Shown here: one piece after another, positions 61,392 through 64,000 of the stretch
Position numbering within the stretch: position 1 is the stretch's first letter
How the letters are laid out: each line of letters starts with the position of its first letter
Assembly: GCF_000004195.4 (NCBI RefSeq)
Contig: NC_030677.2
Coordinates: 56,674,222-56,738,221 of the forward strand
DNA: 64,000 bases
DNA from: Xenopus tropicalis
Lineage: Eukaryota > Chordata > Amphibia > Anura > Pipidae
Direction: 5' to 3'
Program-made: the position numbers and the translations under genes
The notes under the pieces: model-generated
Databases searched by the model: none
The model's input: only the letters and a program-made list of their open reading frames with translations
Told to the model about the DNA's origin: nothing

Positions 61392-61440
61392 CTCTCACCA
61401 CAATGCCAACCAACCGAATTACTGGTAAAGCGCTGATGTC
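61392..61440 (-). promoter_or_regulatory. Probable 5' untranslated exon and start region of the nested gene
   Basis: A strong donor (GAGAG then GTAAGT) is at 61391 on the - strand. About 25-30 bases upstream of the presumed start is a TATA-like TTTAAAAG (61470-61463), with a CRE-like TGACATCA at 61441-61434. Splicing to 59909 would place TGA two codons before exon 2, in frame with the ATG. The exact start site is inferred, and no transcript was seen. Confidence 0.45.
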
Positions 61441-62830
61441 ACAGAGTGTAAGGCAGGAGCCACTTTTAAAGGGGAAATGTACCCTGTTCATGAGGGAGGT
61501 TTATATGCCATTAGTTTGACCTTGTATGTGCAGTACCTACACAGCTTATTGTGTACACAGAACATTGCTTTGTATGTGTGGCAGTTTGAATCACTACATT
61601 TACAGTTTTGTTGGAAAGATCTATGAATCCATCAGCCATGGTTTATCTACCTGCTGCTGCTGCTAAATCAGGTGTAACTGGGGCTCCTTAGCATGAAGGG
61701 TGTTCCTTCCTTAGCCTGAATAGTGGGCAGAAATGGGGGTACACTCACCCTCAGGAGTTGTTATATACAATGTATGGGGGGGCACTTTCCTACTAAGTAA
61801 GGGTGCAGGTGGGTGTAGGAACAGCGCAGCTCATTCATTATTGACCAGGCTGCCTGATTGCTGGTCCCTAAACTACTCAGTAAGTATAAACCATTGCATC
61901 TTGGGAAACAGCAAGCGTTTCTGCATCCACAGAGATGTCTCAGTAACATAATATGTCACACAGTTTACATCCCCCCATACTGACTTAGGCAGCCAACTTC
62001 CTATCCATACATATATACTAGAAAAGGTACTGGCCATTGGGCACTTATATATTTTGTCCGTTTTAATATATAAATAAATGACCCATGTGGATCAATGATT
62101 GCCCTGGGGGCACTAGCTTTTCCAGTATGTATTGTTCATTCATGGAGAGAGCATATATATTCAATGCTGTCAGTTTATGTTTGTCTGTTAAATCTAATGA
62201 TCATTAAAATAAAAAAAGCATTTACAAATTGTATTTTATAACAAATAAAACTGGGGGGTTAAATGAAACGGATCCTTTTTTTCACTTCGGTGGCATTTCA
62301 GGCACAAATAAATTAGCACACTGGGTAATTAGTGATGTCACCAATAATTTTCTTTAGTACAAATACAGTGAAATCAATCACATTTCTTATCTGCCCTCAA
62401 GGCCCTTTTAGTTTTTTTTTATTCTAAAGCAGCTTTTATTTTTATTATATAGGCACCAATGGGGGTCTATTTGTAGATGTATATCTACGTAAAGCAGAAG
62501 CTAATAGATTTCAGTGTTTTTGTTTTTCATAAAAAGGCTGTACAATGTCTTTATTAAGGCTTTAGCATAGTTGGTGCTCGCAGAGGCACCGGAAGAAGCA
62601 AACTAGGAACAGGAAACCTGCCGCTTGAAATTTGGTCGACCATTGCGAGTTTGGTTGGGTGCAGAGTTCAAATCACAGTCACACTCTTCTCACTATTGCC
62701 CCATCACTTCAAACAATGCAATCAGATGACCAACAAATAAAATAACAGTACAAGTCGACTCTTAGGTGGGTAGTTCATTGCCCCCACCGAGTAATCACAA
62801 GCAGCGGGTGCAATGAAAACGGAGAGCACA

Positions 62831-62936
62831 GACTAGGGGTAGGCAAGAGAGGCTCCTGCCTGGCGCCCCCCAATCGTTGCGCCCTAGGCAGCTGCCTCTT
62901 CTGCCTACCCCTAGTTCCGGCCCTGCCCTACATCAA
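62831..62936. mobile_element. Short hAT-like MITE
   Basis: The inverted pair CTAGGGGTAGGCAAGAGAGG and CCTCTTCTGCCTACCCCTAG is followed by TTCCGGCCCTG, the terminal motif shared with 8437 and 54719. The left outer terminus is missing. Confidence 0.65.
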
Positions 62937-63087
62937 AAAGTTGGCAAACTGGAATTGGAATAAATCATTTTTGCCAATTTAGCACCATATTTCAGGGTTT
63001 TATATTATTGCATAAGTCAGATATTATCACCCCAAAAAATATAATTCCTAATTGTTAGTTGTCCTCCAAATTTTTCTGTAAAATTCT

Positions 63088-63530
63088 TTAAAAAAGCAGT
63101 TCAGTGTAAAAATGAAAATGGGCAAAATAGACTGTGCAAAATAAAAAAGTTTTCAATATAGTCAATTAGGCAGAAATTATTATTATTATTATTATTATTA
63201 ACATTTATTTATAAATGTAAAGCGCCAACATATTCCGCAGCACTGTAATCTATAAAGGCTGGAGTGGGCAGATGTCTAACATAATGGCCAGAACACGACT
63301 TCCTCCTTTACAGCTCTCTAAGCCTTAAGTAACCAATCAGTGACTTAAGGGGGGCCATATGGGACATAACTGTTCAGTTAGTTTGCTAAAAGTAGTGTTC
63401 TGGCTATTATGTTAGACATCTGTCCACTCCAGTCTTACATTTTTACCTAACTATATTACAAAAAATGTTTGTTTTGTGCAGTCTATCCATTTTACCCAGT
63501 TTCATTTTTTACACTGAACTGTTCCTTTAA
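63088..63530. mobile_element. Foldback T2-type MITE with internal L2-tail-like piece
   Basis: TTAA borders at 63088-63091 and 63527-63530. The ends GCAGTTCAGTGTAAAAATGA and TTTTTTACACTGAACTG are inverse. Inside are an (ATT)n run and GTAAAGCGCCAACATATTCC then GCAGCACTGTA (L2 tail), plus a second inverted pair (GGCTGGAGTGGGCAGATGTC facing GACATCTGTCCACTCCAGTC). Confidence 0.82.
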
Positions 63531-63689
63531 AGTGGTGAATGAAATAACCGCTTGTCACCACCATATTAAATGCAAGGATTTTGTGAATTTGACATTTTAA
63601 ATTTCAATGTAACTCTCCTTCTTGGCACTCTACATTTGGACCCCACAGAACCAATGAATCTGCTGCTCCCATTGTTAATACAGACATGT

Positions 63690-63815
63690 CAACTCCCCTA
63701 TATTTGCCAGGAGTCTCCCTCTCACCTGGTCTCCTGCAGTAGCAGGTCCATAAAGTAGCGGAGCCGACACGGCCAGCATGCCTCCAGATCACCTCAGATC
63801 AGGTTACCATCTCTA
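63690..63815. repeat. Repeat fragment (ACATGTCAACTCCC)
   Basis: CAGACATGTCAACTCCCCTA and CCAGGAGTCTCCCTCTCACC resemble the start of a frog hAT-like repeat. No right terminus was identified. Confidence 0.35.
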
Positions 63816-64000
63816 GTTATGCTCTTGTATAAATGTGTGTGAGAGAGAAGGGATTTTTATATTAGTTATGATATATGCCAGCAGTAGTGGTTCAGTGAGC
63901 TTTATTTGCTGTTGCCAGCAGTATATGCTTTTAGCTGACAAGCAATGTTTCATCTAAGGTGGATGCATTGAAAAAGCAGGCTGAATAAACCAGTGCTGCC

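Larger units (their letters stand above)
47427..64000 (+). other. LRBA intron after exon C, extends past the window
   Basis: No + strand exon with the expected phase-1 entry and LRBA-like sequence was found after 47426. The nested - strand gene lies inside. The stretches 49590-50385, 52325-53130, 55035-55570 and 60430-62825 (outside the promoter and SINE) hold nothing I recognise. Confidence 0.75.

Noticed and set aside
47427..64000. Next LRBA exon or MAB21L2
   Set aside because: I looked for an exon starting in phase 1 with LRBA-like sequence and for the single-exon MAB21L2 frame. Neither is visible in this window.

Overview
The window is vertebrate (amphibian) genomic DNA, almost certainly Xenopus and probably X. 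tropicalis. Nearly all of it is intron. It is dense in small DNA transposons of the kinds that fill frog genomes: TTAA-flanked T2-type MITEs, hAT-type MITEs with 8-bp target duplications, a family ending in ACAGGTATGGGA, foldback hairpins, Tc1/mariner remnants, CR1/L2-type LINE tails and tRNA-derived SINEs. It has no bacterial-style gene organisation, so most long open frames are chance or lie in repeats.

Two genes are supported. The first runs on the + strand. Three exons (682-790, 15593-15759, 47302-47426), with correct splice sites and matching phases, encode a continuous 133-residue piece of LRBA, the BEACH-domain protein of vesicle traffic. The piece lies just ahead of the PH-BEACH region. 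It is LRBA rather than its paralogue neurobeachin because of residues such as [13 protein letters not shown]. The introns are 14.8 kb and 31.5 kb, and a third intron runs past the window end.

The second gene lies on the - strand between 61.45 and 56.68 kb, so it is nested antisense in what should be the third LRBA intron. It was assembled from eight phase-compatible coding exons plus a likely 5' untranslated exon. It encodes an intact 177-residue, mostly helical protein with a coiled-coil middle, an acidic linker and a strongly basic C-terminal tail. I do not recognise its family, and it is the most interesting item here.

Layout: 1-15 kb is LRBA exon A and a repeat-rich intron (MITEs, an LTR-like block, a minisatellite-bearing hAT copy, a perfect 48-bp hairpin, Tc1 remnants, an AT microsatellite). 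15.6 kb is LRBA exon B. 16.7-23.5 kb is a repeat-poor stretch that could hold conserved regulatory DNA. 23.5-28.3 kb holds nested MITEs and a complete 1.09-kb hAT element carrying a minisatellite. 28-33 kb is plain intron. 33-38.3 kb is a dense cluster of SINE, LINE, hAT and foldback MITEs. 41.8 kb has a perfect 85-bp-arm hairpin between TA arrays. 44.3 kb has a Tc1 remnant. 47.3 kb is LRBA exon C. 47.8-56.4 kb is again MITE-rich and ends in a G-rich 49-bp minisatellite. 56.7-61.5 kb is the nested gene, and 62-64 kb is repeats.
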